Assembly: GCF_000964545.1 (NCBI RefSeq)
Contig: NZ_BBVD01000003.1
Span: forward strand, 257,830-321,829
Source: Comamonas thiooxydans
GTDB lineage: Bacteria; Pseudomonadota; Gammaproteobacteria; Burkholderiales; Burkholderiaceae_C
DNA length: 64,000 nt
Reading direction: 5' to 3'
Positions 1-8,054 of this stretch are shown piece after piece (the stretch's first letter is position 1; each line of letters opens with the position of its first letter). The position numbers were made by a program, and so were the translations under genes. The notes under the pieces were generated by a model, which was not told the origin of the DNA, made no database searches, and saw only the letters and a list, made by a program, of their open reading frames with translations.

Positions 1-689
1 TTGTCCAGCAGCACTACATCCACGCCCAGTTGCAGCGCAACATCCAGCTGGGCCAGCGTATCCACTTCCAGCTCGATCTTGACCATATGTCCCACGCCGG
101 CACGAGCACGCCCCACAGCCGTGGCGACATCGCCGGCCAGTGCAATATGGTTGTCCTTGATGAGTACGGCGTCGTCCAGGCCAAAACGGTGGTTGCTGCC
201 GCCACCGACACGCACGGCGTACTTCTGCAAGGCTCGCAGGCCCGGCATGGTCTTGCGCGTACAGGTCACTCGGGTGCCGAAGGGCTTGATGGCCTCGGCA
301 ATCGAATGCGTGGCGCTGGCCACGCCGCTGAGATGGCAAAGGTAGTTGAGCGCCGTACGCTCGGCCGTGAGAATGGCTCGGCTTTTGCCACGAATGCGAG
401 CGATCTCCATGCCTGGCTGCAGCAGCGTGCCGTCTGCGCAGCGGACGTCAAACTCCATGCGAGCATCCATCAGCACAAAGGCCAGACGTGCCAGATCAAG
501 GCCGGCCAAGATGCCATCCTGCCTGGCCACCAGACGCAACTCGCCCATCGCATCGGCAGGAACAATGGTGTCGGTGGTCAAGTCTGCGGCGCGTCCCAGA
601 TCTTCCAGCAAGGCCATGCGTACCAGCGGCTCCAGCATTACATCGGGCAGGGATGGGACGGGCAAGGCTGCAATTTTATTAATGCTCAT
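1..689 (-). CDS. nadC: Nicotinate-nucleotide pyrophosphorylase (quinolinate phosphoribosyltransferase), C-terminus off the left edge
   Basis: Cytosolic enzyme of de novo NAD synthesis that converts quinolinate and PRPP to nicotinate mononucleotide, CO2 and pyrophosphate. Reading the minus strand from the ATG at 687-689 gives an N-terminus with the family segment MALLEDLG, followed by DLTTDTIVPADA. Near the edge the frame encodes KIELEVDTLAQLDVAL then GVDVVLLD, the conserved substrate-site strand of NadC. About 229 codons are present; the usual length is about 280-295, so the rest lies beyond base 1. It is transcribed leftward, downstream of and in the same direction as the NadQ-like repressor gene, and carries two palindromes in its upstream region, one of them over the start codon. 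The internal ATG at MALLEDLG is a possible alternative start. Confidence 0.93.
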   Translation of the reverse strand, partial: MSINKIAALPVPSLPDVMLEPLVRMALLEDLGRAADLTTDTIVPADAMGELRLVARQDGILAGLDLARLAFVLMDARMEFDVRCADGTLLQPGMEIARIRGKSRAILTAERTALNYLCHLSGVASATHSIAEAIKPFGTRVTCTRKTMPGLRALQKYAVRVGGGSNHRFGLDDAVLIKDNHIALAGDVATAVGRARAGVGHMVKIELEVDTLAQLDVALQLGVDVVLLD

Positions 690-698
690 TTTGAGTAT
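682..698. promoter_or_regulatory. Palindromic operator overlapping the nadC start codon
   Basis: The sequence reads ATGCTCA, three bases, TGAGTAT: an inverted repeat with 7-base arms, one mismatch and a 3-base spacer. It matches the arm sequence and spacing of the site at 762-778. It covers the nadC initiator ATG on the minus strand. Assignment to the adjacent NadQ-like repressor is inferred from position and repetition. Confidence 0.6.
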
Positions 699-761
699 TT
701 TTAGTTCAATAAAAAACGCAAAGACTTCCAGATCGCTTTCAGGCCTTACGCAAACGGACTT

Positions 762-778
762 ATGCTAAATCTGAGCAT
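762..778. promoter_or_regulatory. Second palindromic operator upstream of nadC
   Basis: The sequence reads ATGCTAA, three bases, TGAGCAT: 7-base arms with one mismatch and the same 7-3-7 layout as the site at 682-698, 80 bases away (near eight helical turns). It lies between the end of the NadQ-like gene and nadC, where a nadC promoter would be expected. Confidence 0.62.
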
Positions 779-839
779 TATTTAAGTCAAGCCGCTCCTG
801 CAGTTAAAACAGTACTCCATCCAAAGAGTGGTTCAGGGG

Positions 840-1787
840 CTAATGACTTCTTGCCAGCGGCAGCTTGTTGCCAGCAATGGCGCGCTCCAGCATTACATTG
901 CGTCGGAAGCGGAACAGCTTGGCCGGGCGGCCCGCACCTACGGCCGTCATCTGGCCTGTTTCCTCAACCAGCGCCTGCTGCTCGATCAGGCGCCGGAAGT
1001 TCTGCTTGTGCAAGCCGCGCCCCGCCAACGCCTCCACCGTCTGTTGCAACTGCAGCAACGAGAATTCCTCGGGCATCAGTTCAAACACCACGGGCCGATA
1101 TTTGATCTTGGCGCGCAAACGGGCCATGCCGGTAGCCAGAATGCGGCGGTGATCATTACTCATGGCGGCACCGGGCAGCAATTCGGCCGCGCGTGCCTCA
1201 TCACCCTCGCCCCAGGCTTCGGGCACCACACCTGCCTCAAACAGAAGCTCGTAGCGCTGCAGAACCAGCTCCTCGTTCCATTCGTGCTCATCCAGGCCAA
1301 AAGTCATTGAAGCTCTTTGCCAGCGTGCGCTTCTAGCTACACTATCTGAAGCAGCTTCGCTCCAGACATGCAGCGCTGGCGCAATGCGCTCGGCAATCAC
1401 GCCGGGCATCCCGTCGCGCCAGTCCTCCCAGGGAAAGTAGCGGTACCAGTCCTGCCAGCCCGGCTGTGCGGCACCGGCCTCATCCAGTTCCTGAGTCAGC
1501 GCCAGATAGCTGATGGAGATGACATGCATGCCCAGCTGCTGCGAGCGCTCCCGGTCTGCGAAGGTGTAGAGCTGCTCCACAAAGCCCAGAGGATGGTGGG
1601 TCTGCTTCTCCACCCAGGCACGCAAGCTGGCCTGCAGCGAGCGGTGATTGCTGGTAAAAGGCCCGGCAGGCAAGGCTTGCCCGGACCCGGTGGTCAGGAT
1701 ACGGGGCTGGCCACCCGTGACGGCAACCAGCACTGCCACCAGATCGGCCTGCACGGAATGCAGTTCGGAATTGTTCAAACCACTCAA
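840..1787 (-). CDS. nadQ: NadQ/NrtR-type transcriptional repressor of NAD biosynthesis
   Basis: A 315-residue protein with an N-terminal Nudix-like fold (residues about 10-160) and a C-terminal winged helix (about 215-300). The stretch expected to hold the Nudix box, HRSLQASLRAWVEKQ, lacks the catalytic glutamates, so hydrolysis is unlikely and ligand sensing is more probable. The C-terminal part with LQQTVEALAGRGLHKQNFRR and GRPAKLFRFR resembles the DNA-binding region of NrtR/NadQ proteins. It sits directly upstream of nadC in the same direction, and the 150-bp gap between them holds two matching palindromes. NadQ (COG4111) is a regulator predicted for NAD genes in alpha- and betaproteobacteria. 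The assignment rests on domain reading and context; a degenerate Nudix regulator of another type is the alternative. Confidence 0.72.
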   Translation of the reverse strand: MSGLNNSELHSVQADLVAVLVAVTGGQPRILTTGSGQALPAGPFTSNHRSLQASLRAWVEKQTHHPLGFVEQLYTFADRERSQQLGMHVISISYLALTQELDEAGAAQPGWQDWYRYFPWEDWRDGMPGVIAERIAPALHVWSEAASDSVARSARWQRASMTFGLDEHEWNEELVLQRYELLFEAGVVPEAWGEGDEARAAELLPGAAMSNDHRRILATGMARLRAKIKYRPVVFELMPEEFSLLQLQQTVEALAGRGLHKQNFRRLIEQQALVEETGQMTAVGAGRPAKLFRFRRNVMLERAIAGNKLPLARSH

Positions 1788-1824
1788 AAGCTATGAAGAC
1801 GAGGACAGGGAGGAAGAGCAAATT

Positions 1825-3213
1825 CTACGGTGAGGCAGCCCCTGTCCACGGCTTATCCGGGCTCTTCCCCGAAAAGGTCAAGGAATCGCCCTGCGAGAGC
1901 AACTCGGGCGCTTGCACCAAAGGCATGTTCATCGACCCCGTGGCGATGGCCACCTGATTGCGCCCCCTATGCTTGGCCCTGTAGAGCGCCGCATCTGCGC
2001 GCTTGAGCAGATCGTCCTCGGTTTCCCCTGGCTCCCAGAGCCCGACCCCTAAAGAAATGGTGAAACGCCCCACCTCGGGATCGGCGCATTCCGCCACGGC
2101 ACAGCGAATGCGCTCTGCCAATCCTGCGGCCACACCGAGGCTGGCATCCGAGAGGACGATCAGGAACTCCTCCCCGCCCCAGCGCACGGCATGGTCATAG
2201 CGACGAACCTTGCCGGAAAGCACATGTGCCACCATCTTGAGCACGCGATCTCCGGCGACATGGCCAAAGCGGTCGTTGACCTGCTTGAAAAGATCAATAT
2301 CGCCCAATATCACGCCATAAGGCCGCAGCTGATTCTGAGCCTGAAGCTGGTTGCGCTTGAGCTCGGTCTCGCCTGCATGGCGGTTGAGCAAGCCCGTCAG
2401 CTTGTCGCGGTTTGCGCGCTCGCGCAGCTCCATCTCTCGCTGCACCATGCGGCTGATGTCCTTGGATGCCCCTACATAGTGGCTGATCTGCCCTGACTCG
2501 TCGCGCAGAGCTGCAATGCTTTGCTCGGCGTAGTACACGCCGCCGCTTTTGTGACGGTTGATGAAGGTGGCGCGAAAATTGTGGCCAAGACTCAATGCTT
2601 CCTGCAACTGGGCATAGAACTCCGGCTCATGCAGGCCCGAGCGCAGCATCTCGGTGGGTTGGCCCAGCAGTTCCGCCGCGCTATAGCCCGTGAGAGCTTC
2701 AAAAGCCTGGTTGACAAAGACGATGGTGGAGTCGCGATCCGTGATCAAGATGCCGTCATTGGCCGCATTCAATGCCCTGGCGAGCAGCGCGCGCTCCTGC
2801 TCGGCCCGCACACGCTCCGAAATATCGCGCTGCACCGCCACAAAATGCCGAATGACGCCCTTCTCATCACGCACGGGGGAAATATTCCACTCCACGTGGT
2901 AGGTGCTGCCGTCCTTGCGGTAGTTCACCACACTGCCCTGAAATGGCAGGCCTTGCTCCAGAGACTCATGCAAACGCAGCAACACCAGTTGATCCGTCAA
3001 CGGCCCCTGCAACATGCGCGGCGAGCGGCCCAGAAGCTCTGCTTCGGTGTATCCGGTCATCTCGCACATGGCCGCATTGCAGTACTCGATGACAGCCCCC
3101 TCTCCATCCAATCTGGCATCGGTAATCATCACTGCGCAAAAGGACTGAGCCATGGCGATCTCCAGCAACTGGCCGGTGATCGTTCGCTTTGCGATGGCAT
3201 TGGCACGAATCAT
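1825..3213 (-). CDS. PAS-PAS-GGDEF diguanylate cyclase
   Basis: Soluble c-di-GMP synthase of about 462 residues. Two PAS modules (about 20-130 and 145-255) each end in a PAC-like strand (FVAVQRDISERV and YVGASKDISRMV), and a GGDEF domain follows from about 265. The active-site motif is WGGEEF (GGEEF at about 346-350), and an RRYD inhibitory site stands exactly five residues before it, so product feedback is expected. No membrane segment or EAL domain is present. An upstream ATG at 3252 would add 13 residues but has no ribosome-binding site, whereas the ATG at 3213 is preceded by GAGG at good spacing. The 37 bp between this gene and the NadQ-like gene leave little room for a separate promoter there. 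Confidence 0.9.
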   Translation of the reverse strand: MIRANAIAKRTITGQLLEIAMAQSFCAVMITDARLDGEGAVIEYCNAAMCEMTGYTEAELLGRSPRMLQGPLTDQLVLLRLHESLEQGLPFQGSVVNYRKDGSTYHVEWNISPVRDEKGVIRHFVAVQRDISERVRAEQERALLARALNAANDGILITDRDSTIVFVNQAFEALTGYSAAELLGQPTEMLRSGLHEPEFYAQLQEALSLGHNFRATFINRHKSGGVYYAEQSIAALRDESGQISHYVGASKDISRMVQREMELRERANRDKLTGLLNRHAGETELKRNQLQAQNQLRPYGVILGDIDLFKQVNDRFGHVAGDRVLKMVAHVLSGKVRRYDHAVRWGGEEFLIVLSDASLGVAAGLAERIRCAVAECADPEVGRFTISLGVGLWEPGETEDDLLKRADAALYRAKHRGRNQVAIATGSMNMPLVQAPELLSQGDSLTFSGKSPDKPWTGAASP

Positions 3214-3625
3214 GTTTGAACCTCGAGCGCGCTTGCAGTCGTGAAGGCTCATTATTCGTTACTTTGCGTCACTTGCGTATACCAAAAACACAGCATCTCA
3301 GCTTGTCCACGCCGAGCTGCCCTCAGCGGTGCAGCCACCAGGTCATAAACCGGAAATTTCCGGGCTTTTCCCGCGGGCTGAGCTGCCCGCGCCCGCCCCC
3401 CCGCGCATCACCCATGGTCAGGGACATCAGTAGCTCAAACTGCAATCAGATGGCAACTGTCAGCCTCGGGCCGACCGCAATGGGTACACGGGGCTGTCCC
3501 TTACCAGCCGGTATTGCATTGCCGAAGCCGCCGAGCGGCGAAACCGGAAAAGGCAGCCGCCTCAGCGGCGTGCCGCAGCCATTTCCATGATTCCTAAAAG
3601 CAAGCATCAATGGAAAGAAAGCACG

Positions 3626-3790
3626 GTGGCCGACTTCAAGGACAAGACCGTTCTGGTGTCCCGCAGTGGCTCCGGCATGGGCCGGGGCACGCATCGTGAT
3701 TGCCGAAATCAAGCCTAGCAGGCCATTGCCGCCGGCGAGTCCATGCATAGTGCCGGAATCGAGGCTCTGGTTACCCAGGGCGATTGAGCC
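3626..3790 (+). pseudogene. Remnant of a short-chain dehydrogenase/reductase N-terminus
   Basis: Pieced across reading frames this stretch encodes VADFKDKTVLVSRSGSGMGRG, then RIVIAEIK, then QAIAAGESMHSAGIEALVTQGD. This order matches an SDR N-terminus: first strand, Gly-rich NAD(P)-binding loop, second strand ending in an acidic residue, and the GxEALxxxGD segment. Frames shift after the Gly loop and again after IEIK, and no downstream catalytic Tyr-x-x-x-Lys part is present. It fills part of the otherwise gene-free stretch 3253-3927. Only similarity by eye supports it. Confidence 0.5.
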
Positions 3791-3927
3791 ACGAGATCCA
3801 TGGGCACGCTCGTGCCACCTGGCCTGCGTGGGGATGCCCATCCAAGCAAAAGCACCTCGTGCACCAGGCTGAAAAAAGGCGCAACGTCCCGGCCTCTGAC
3901 AGGGAAGGCGCGCCACTGGACTCTCTG

Positions 3928-4482
3928 TCAGGCTGCTTTCCAGAAAATATAGTCGGCCTGATACGGCACGACCTGCTTGCTGCCCAGATTCGCTGCTCCG
4001 CAGGCCATGCTCGGCGCGACGCCCCCCTTGGTTGCCACACGCTGGATATAGGTCACCCCCTGCATGGCTCCCATGCCGGTGGCAGGATTGGCCTTGACCA
4101 GTTGCAAAGGGATATTGCCCGCTCCGGCAGGAGCCACGGCAAGCTGCGTGGCAGTGACCTTGGAGCCGTCGTTATTCTCCCAAGTCGCTGGCGGCCCCCA
4201 GTATTTGCCGATGACCATACCGCTTCGCGTTTGCAGCTTGGCATCGGGGCCTACAAACACCCATTCGTGCTCGGTTGCCATGTCCTTTTTGGCTCGGCAC
4301 TCATAGGTGATCTGGCCGATACCCACGGTCTCCATGACCACTTTGTGTCCCGCGGGCACTTGCACGGAAGCCGGAAGTTCGGCTTGTGAATACATGGAGT
4401 GCGAGCCCATGGATGAGCAAGCGCTCAGGCCAAGCGCGGATAGGCACAGAGCAGTCAGCGAAAGTGTGTGTCGGTGCGTCAT
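3928..4482 (-). CDS. DUF3455 family lipoprotein
   Basis: A 184-residue exported protein. The N-terminus MTHRHTLSLTALCLSALG runs into a lipobox LSAC, so lipidation and anchoring in the periplasm or outer membrane are expected. The body contains YECRAKKD, EWVFVGPDAKL, GKYWGPPATWENNDGS and YIQRVATKGGVAP, which are typical of DUF3455; no biochemical role is known for the family. The chosen ATG has GAGGGA seven bases upstream; an ATG six codons earlier is less well placed. It follows the ferritin-like gene on the same strand after 68 bp, so the two probably form one transcription unit under the ECF-type promoter upstream of that gene. Confidence 0.85.
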   Translation of the reverse strand: MTHRHTLSLTALCLSALGLSACSSMGSHSMYSQAELPASVQVPAGHKVVMETVGIGQITYECRAKKDMATEHEWVFVGPDAKLQTRSGMVIGKYWGPPATWENNDGSKVTATQLAVAPAGAGNIPLQLVKANPATGMGAMQGVTYIQRVATKGGVAPSMACGAANLGSKQVVPYQADYIFWKAA

Positions 4483-4550
4483 GATAATTCCCTCAAACAA
4501 GGTGAGAAATGCACTGGGCAGACTTGCCCGGTACTCGGGGCTGCGGCTTG

Positions 4551-5144
4551 TCAGCCGCCAAACGTCAAGGCGTTGCCAGGCAGCGGACGACCCAGAGCCG
4601 AGCTCAGTGCTGTGTAATGCATGGTTTCATCAGCCGCCAGGCGTCCCGCGACCTTGGCCAGATCGCGGCTCTCAAAGGCGGGAATGACGCCCAGGTAGGC
4701 GTTGGTCGCCCCAAGCTCCAGTCTTGCGGCGAGAGCCAGTACATCAGCCTGGCTTTTCAGGGTTGCAGCCTTCAGCGATTCGGCATAAGTCTGCATCGGG
4801 GCCTCGGCTACCGGTTTGCCACCCATTTTCTGAATGGTTGCAATCAAGGCATCACGGTGGGCCTTGTGATGGCTTTGGAACAGCAGGGCGACATCCAGCA
4901 CGGGCTTTTGCAGCAGACCGCTACCGGCTCCCAGCTGGTATGCATTGATAGCCTCATGTTCCAGCCCCAGGGCCACATTGAGGATGGATACATCCTTGGC
5001 TGGGTCATTGCCCATGCCTTGAGCCAGAGCTTCGCTGCCTGCCAGCATGGCGACGGCCACCGCTGACAAAGTGCCGGTAGTACCCAGAAATCCGCGTCGC
5101 GATGCCATGAGTGAGGGATGGCCTTCAAACAGATTGATCTTCAT
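4551..5144 (-). CDS. Tat-exported ferritin-like domain protein
   Basis: A 197-residue protein with a twin-arginine signal (SRRGFLGTTG, then a hydrophobic stretch ending EALAQ) and a four-helix ferritin-like domain. Helix motifs include LGLEHEAINAYQLGA, LLFQSHHKAHRDAL, ELGATNAYLG and LAADETMHYTAL, which supply Glu and His residues suited to a di-metal site; the metal and reaction are unknown. The start at 5144 has AGGAG six bases upstream. The longer frame from 5261 would run through the predicted promoter at 5203-5228 and is rejected. It is divergent from the ECF sigma gene and heads a likely two-gene unit with the DUF3455 lipoprotein. Export by Tat suggests folding or metal loading in the cytoplasm, which is inference. 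Confidence 0.85.
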   Translation of the reverse strand: MKINLFEGHPSLMASRRGFLGTTGTLSAVAVAMLAGSEALAQGMGNDPAKDVSILNVALGLEHEAINAYQLGAGSGLLQKPVLDVALLFQSHHKAHRDALIATIQKMGGKPVAEAPMQTYAESLKAATLKSQADVLALAARLELGATNAYLGVIPAFESRDLAKVAGRLAADETMHYTALSSALGRPLPGNALTFGG

Positions 5145-5202
5145 GATGACTCCTAGTTGGCTGTGGGGCTGTGTCGAGCAATTTCGATGTCCGACCCTTG
5201 GA

Positions 5203-5228
5203 ATACGCAGGCTGTGGATCGGTGGATT
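5203..5228 (-). promoter_or_regulatory. Predicted ECF-sigma promoter of the ferritin-like gene
   Basis: On the minus strand AATCC is followed by 15 bases and GCGTAT. The -10-like element ends 58 bases before the ferritin-like start codon. The same two-part motif with the same 15-base spacing is found upstream of the divergent ECF sigma gene, which suggests both respond to that sigma factor. Confidence 0.6.
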
Positions 5229-5270
5229 CAAGTTTTTGAAAATATTTTTGAGCCAATTCATGCGTTGCCC

Positions 5271-5297
5271 ACATCCGGCAGCCGAGATGCTGCGTAT
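5271..5297 (+). promoter_or_regulatory. Predicted autoregulatory promoter of the ECF sigma gene
   Basis: CATCC is followed by 15 bases and GCGTAT. The layout is identical to the minus-strand motif at 5203-5228. The -10-like element lies 85 bases upstream of the sigma gene start. ECF factors commonly transcribe their own gene, which fits this placement. Confidence 0.6.
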
Positions 5298-5382
5298 AGG
5301 TAAACAGGCAAGGTCGGCAATACGCCTTGGCAGTTATCCAACAGCGCCGCATTAAAGAGGCGCTTCTGTTCACAATGGCTGC

Positions 5383-5958
5383 ATGAGCGCCAAAACATCG
5401 GACAACGAATTGATGGACTTACTCGACCGCGTCGCAACCCGGGATGAGCGTGCTCTCAAGCTGCTGTACGACCTGACCGCCTCGCGGCTGTATGGGCTGG
5501 CTCTGCGCATCGTCGCCAACAAAGAGTGGGCCGAGGATGTATTGCAAGAGAGCTTTCTGGGCATCTGGCGCAGTGCGGAGACCTACCGAGACTCGCTCAG
5601 CCCGCCTCTGGCCTGGATGGGCATGCTGGTGCGCAGCCGGGCTTTGGACTTTTTGCGCCGGCGCAGGGCCGAGCGCCTGCATCTCAATGTCTCGATCGAG
5701 AGCGTGGAAGATCTGTTGCAGGACCAGGATGCGCAAGCGCCCATGCAGCTGATCGAGGCTAGCGAACAGGCCGCGGCATTGCATCAGTGCCTGCAGCAAC
5801 TGGCGCAGCCCCAGCGCCAAGTGGTGAGCTTGGCCTATCTGAGGGATTTAAGTCATAGCGAGCTGGCCAGCAGCCTGAAGCTGCCGCTGGGCACCGTCAA
5901 GACATGGATGCGCCGCAGCCTGGAGCAACTGCGCAAATGCATGGCCCGCCATGTCTGA
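5383..5958 (+). CDS. ECF RNA polymerase sigma factor (SigK-like)
   Basis: A 191-residue sigma-70 family protein with region 2 (about 10-85; LYDLTASRLYGLALRIV, WAEDVLQESFLGIWR, MLVRSRALDFLRRRRAER) and region 4 (about 130-188; LAQPQRQVVSLAYLRDLSHS, then LKLPLGTVKTWMRRSLEQLR). It directs core RNA polymerase to stress or envelope promoters. The gene is followed after 18 bp by an anti-sigma factor of the RskA type, so activity is probably held in check at the inner membrane until a signal arrives. The divergent Tat ferritin-like gene carries a matching promoter motif. No strong ribosome-binding site precedes the ATG. Confidence 0.92.
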   Translation: MSAKTSDNELMDLLDRVATRDERALKLLYDLTASRLYGLALRIVANKEWAEDVLQESFLGIWRSAETYRDSLSPPLAWMGMLVRSRALDFLRRRRAERLHLNVSIESVEDLLQDQDAQAPMQLIEASEQAAALHQCLQQLAQPQRQVVSLAYLRDLSHSELASSLKLPLGTVKTWMRRSLEQLRKCMARHV

Positions 5959-5976
5959 GCGTCAGGAGTCCACATC

Positions 5977-6780
5977 ATGAATCTGACTCGAAACCCCGAA
6001 TTGCTCGACCGCCTGGCTGCCTCCTATTCATTGGGAACCTTGCACGGGGGGGCACGCCGACGCTTTGAGCAACTGGCACGTGAATATCCGCAGGTACGGG
6101 CGGCAGCATTGCTGTGGCAAGGTCGCTGGTCGGCCTTCTCCGAGGTTCAGACTCCAATACAGCCCGATGCAGTGGTCTGGACACGCATAGTCAATTTGCT
6201 GCAAGCCGAAAATGCCAGCATCAGACTGGCTCGCCAACATGAAGCTGCTGTATCGAAGCCGCCAGTGCCATCACTCGCTTGGTGGCGTGGGCTGGCCCTG
6301 GCAGGCGGATTGGCCACTGTGGCGGCTGTCTCGGTGGGACTTTGGTTTCAGCGGGGGCTCGAAGACGCCTCACAGCAACAACTGTCTGCGCTGCAAGCTC
6401 AGCTCCAGATGACACAGGCCGCATTGCAGGCTGCGCCCCAGATTCAGTATGTGGCGGTGCTGGCCGACGGCAAGGCCGATGCATCCATGCTGGTGACGTT
6501 CGATCCTCGACATAGGCAATTGGTGTTGCAGCGTGTGAGCGGCTTTAAAGAAGCGGACAACCAGTCTTTGCAACTGTGGGCCTTGCCCCAGCAAGGCGCT
6601 CCGCGTTCTTTGGGCGTCATGGGTGAGGGAAAGCTTGAGCAGCTCACTGCTCAGGAGAGCGATGTGAACGCAATCCCGGCCCTGGCCATCAGCCTGGAGC
6701 CGAAAGGCGGCGTCCCCAGCTCAACGGGGCCGACTGGCCCGGTTCTTTTCAAGGGCGCACTCATTCGCCGAGATCTCTGA
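5977..6780 (+). CDS. RskA-family anti-sigma factor
   Basis: A 267-residue single-pass inner-membrane protein. A cytoplasmic N-terminal part (about 1-100) binds the sigma factor, one transmembrane helix lies at about 103-124 (WWRGLALAGGLATVAAVSVG), and a periplasmic RskA-like domain follows with QYVAVLADGKADASMLVTF, LQLWALPQQGAPRSLGVMG and AISLEPKGGVPSSTGPTGP. The N-terminal part has no Cys/His zinc motif, so a ZAS-type redox sensor is unlikely. The start has AGGAG at good spacing and the gene follows the sigma gene after 18 bp, which indicates co-transcription. The inducing signal cannot be read from the sequence. Confidence 0.9.
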   Translation: MNLTRNPELLDRLAASYSLGTLHGGARRRFEQLAREYPQVRAAALLWQGRWSAFSEVQTPIQPDAVVWTRIVNLLQAENASIRLARQHEAAVSKPPVPSLAWWRGLALAGGLATVAAVSVGLWFQRGLEDASQQQLSALQAQLQMTQAALQAAPQIQYVAVLADGKADASMLVTFDPRHRQLVLQRVSGFKEADNQSLQLWALPQQGAPRSLGVMGEGKLEQLTAQESDVNAIPALAISLEPKGGVPSSTGPTGPVLFKGALIRRDL

Positions 6781-8054
6781 TTCGCGTCTCCATTGACACT
6801 GCAGCGAACTGTGCCCGATTTATCCAGAACCATTGAGGTTCAACAGCTGCCATAAGTGGCAAGTCCTGTCGCTGCTTTCTGCTGCAAAAACGGTGTATCA
6901 GCGGGCTCTCCCGAGTGAGCGCTTTTAATTGCTTGGCAAACGCGCAGCCATCATTCAGGTCTCCCGGAGGCGCAACGCAAGTTGCGACATCGCTGTATGA
7001 CCATGGTCAGGTCATGCTGACGTGGCCGCCTGGATGGATGTGCGGCTACAGCCCTGATCGCCTGAATCACCAGTAAGAATGCTGGTGATGATTGGCACCT
7101 GCTACGGCTAGTACAGATGCCGGCCCTCGAACTTCGGACTCCAGCCCTCCAGCGCATGAACGAGCTGGCTATCTTTCAGGACAGCACGGCTCGTCTTCCG
7201 GCCGCGTCGTGACAGCCCAGCCCTGCCAGGGCGGCCCGGCCAGGGTGGCCCGGACCGGGTGGCCCGCGCGTTGTGATTGCAGGAACAAAATGAGCTTGAT
7301 GCTGTGTCAGCAGCGGACGCAGCACCTGCAGCTCAATCTACAAAAATCGAGCATGGTGGGGCGTCGGGAGCGACAAGACGTCGAGATGGCTATTGCCGCT
7401 GCCTTGCTTGCTATTTGCCCATGGCGCCTTTCGACATTCCTTCCTTATCCATGGCGTCCTTGCTCATCTTGTCCTTGCCCATGTGGTCCCTGGAGGATTC
7501 TCCATGCTTCAGGGCAGTTGCAGCACAGCCAAGACCATAGGCTTTCAGCCTGTTTCTCGAGGGTTCACAGTCCCTCTTCTTGAACGACAAGACTGTCGAG
7601 GATTCACAACTGAACAAAGCTGCAGCTTCCAAGCCTGCGAAGGCTGACTGGCCGGCCACTCTGCTTCCAGCAACTGGGCTCGCTTAGACGACGGCATCAG
7701 AAACGCCTGGTTAGGCGAGCGCTTCAGGCTTGAGCGGGTAAAGGCGGATTGTTCAGATTGCCATCTGCTTCGCAATCAATGACTACCCGACAACCGTGGT
7801 GCAGACATGTATCGCTTTTGGGGCGATGCAGCTCTTCCATAAGCCGCTTGGCCTGGCTGCGCACTGATTTTCATCGACAACCGCGAGCCGCAGAGATCGG
7901 CCCCAGAGACATGTCTATTGGGTGACGCGGCCTGAGCTACGCATGGCCGGCATCGTTGACATCAATAGAGATTGAAAACCACGTAGTTACAGCTCTGCTT
8001 GGAATAAACCGCTTCGTTGAACTGTTTACAGCAAGTCAACCAAAAGGAGATTCC
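6781..8054. other. Gene-poor stretch between the anti-sigma gene and the COG4315-type lipoprotein
   Basis: No frame here has convincing coding character beyond a short MxKDx-like peptide near 7411-7488. A run at about 7216-7270 repeats GGCCCGG-like blocks (local GC-rich repetition), and a small inverted repeat CGCC/GGCG is seen near 7703-7716. Several frames give short peptides without recognisable domains. The region reads as decayed sequence. Confidence 0.5.
7411..7488 (-). pseudogene. Short MxKDx pentapeptide-repeat peptide or remnant
   Basis: The frame encodes four to five tandem pentads (MGKDK, MSKDA, MDKEG, MSKGA) and ends MGK-stop. This is the pattern of the small exported MxKDx pentapeptide-repeat proteins common in Burkholderiales, but the usual signal peptide and most repeats are missing. 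An ATG at 7482 has AGGG nearby, so a 23-residue micro-ORF is possible. A decayed 3' end of a formerly longer gene is more likely. Confidence 0.4.

Noticed and set aside
5145..5261. Upstream extension of the ferritin-like gene (start at 5261)
   Set aside because: The extension precedes the twin-arginine signal, lacks a ribosome-binding site and contains the predicted ECF promoter.
7216..7270. GGCCCGG-rich repetitive run as a CRISPR or repeat array
   Set aside because: Unit length is irregular, there are no spacers of constant size and the tract is short.
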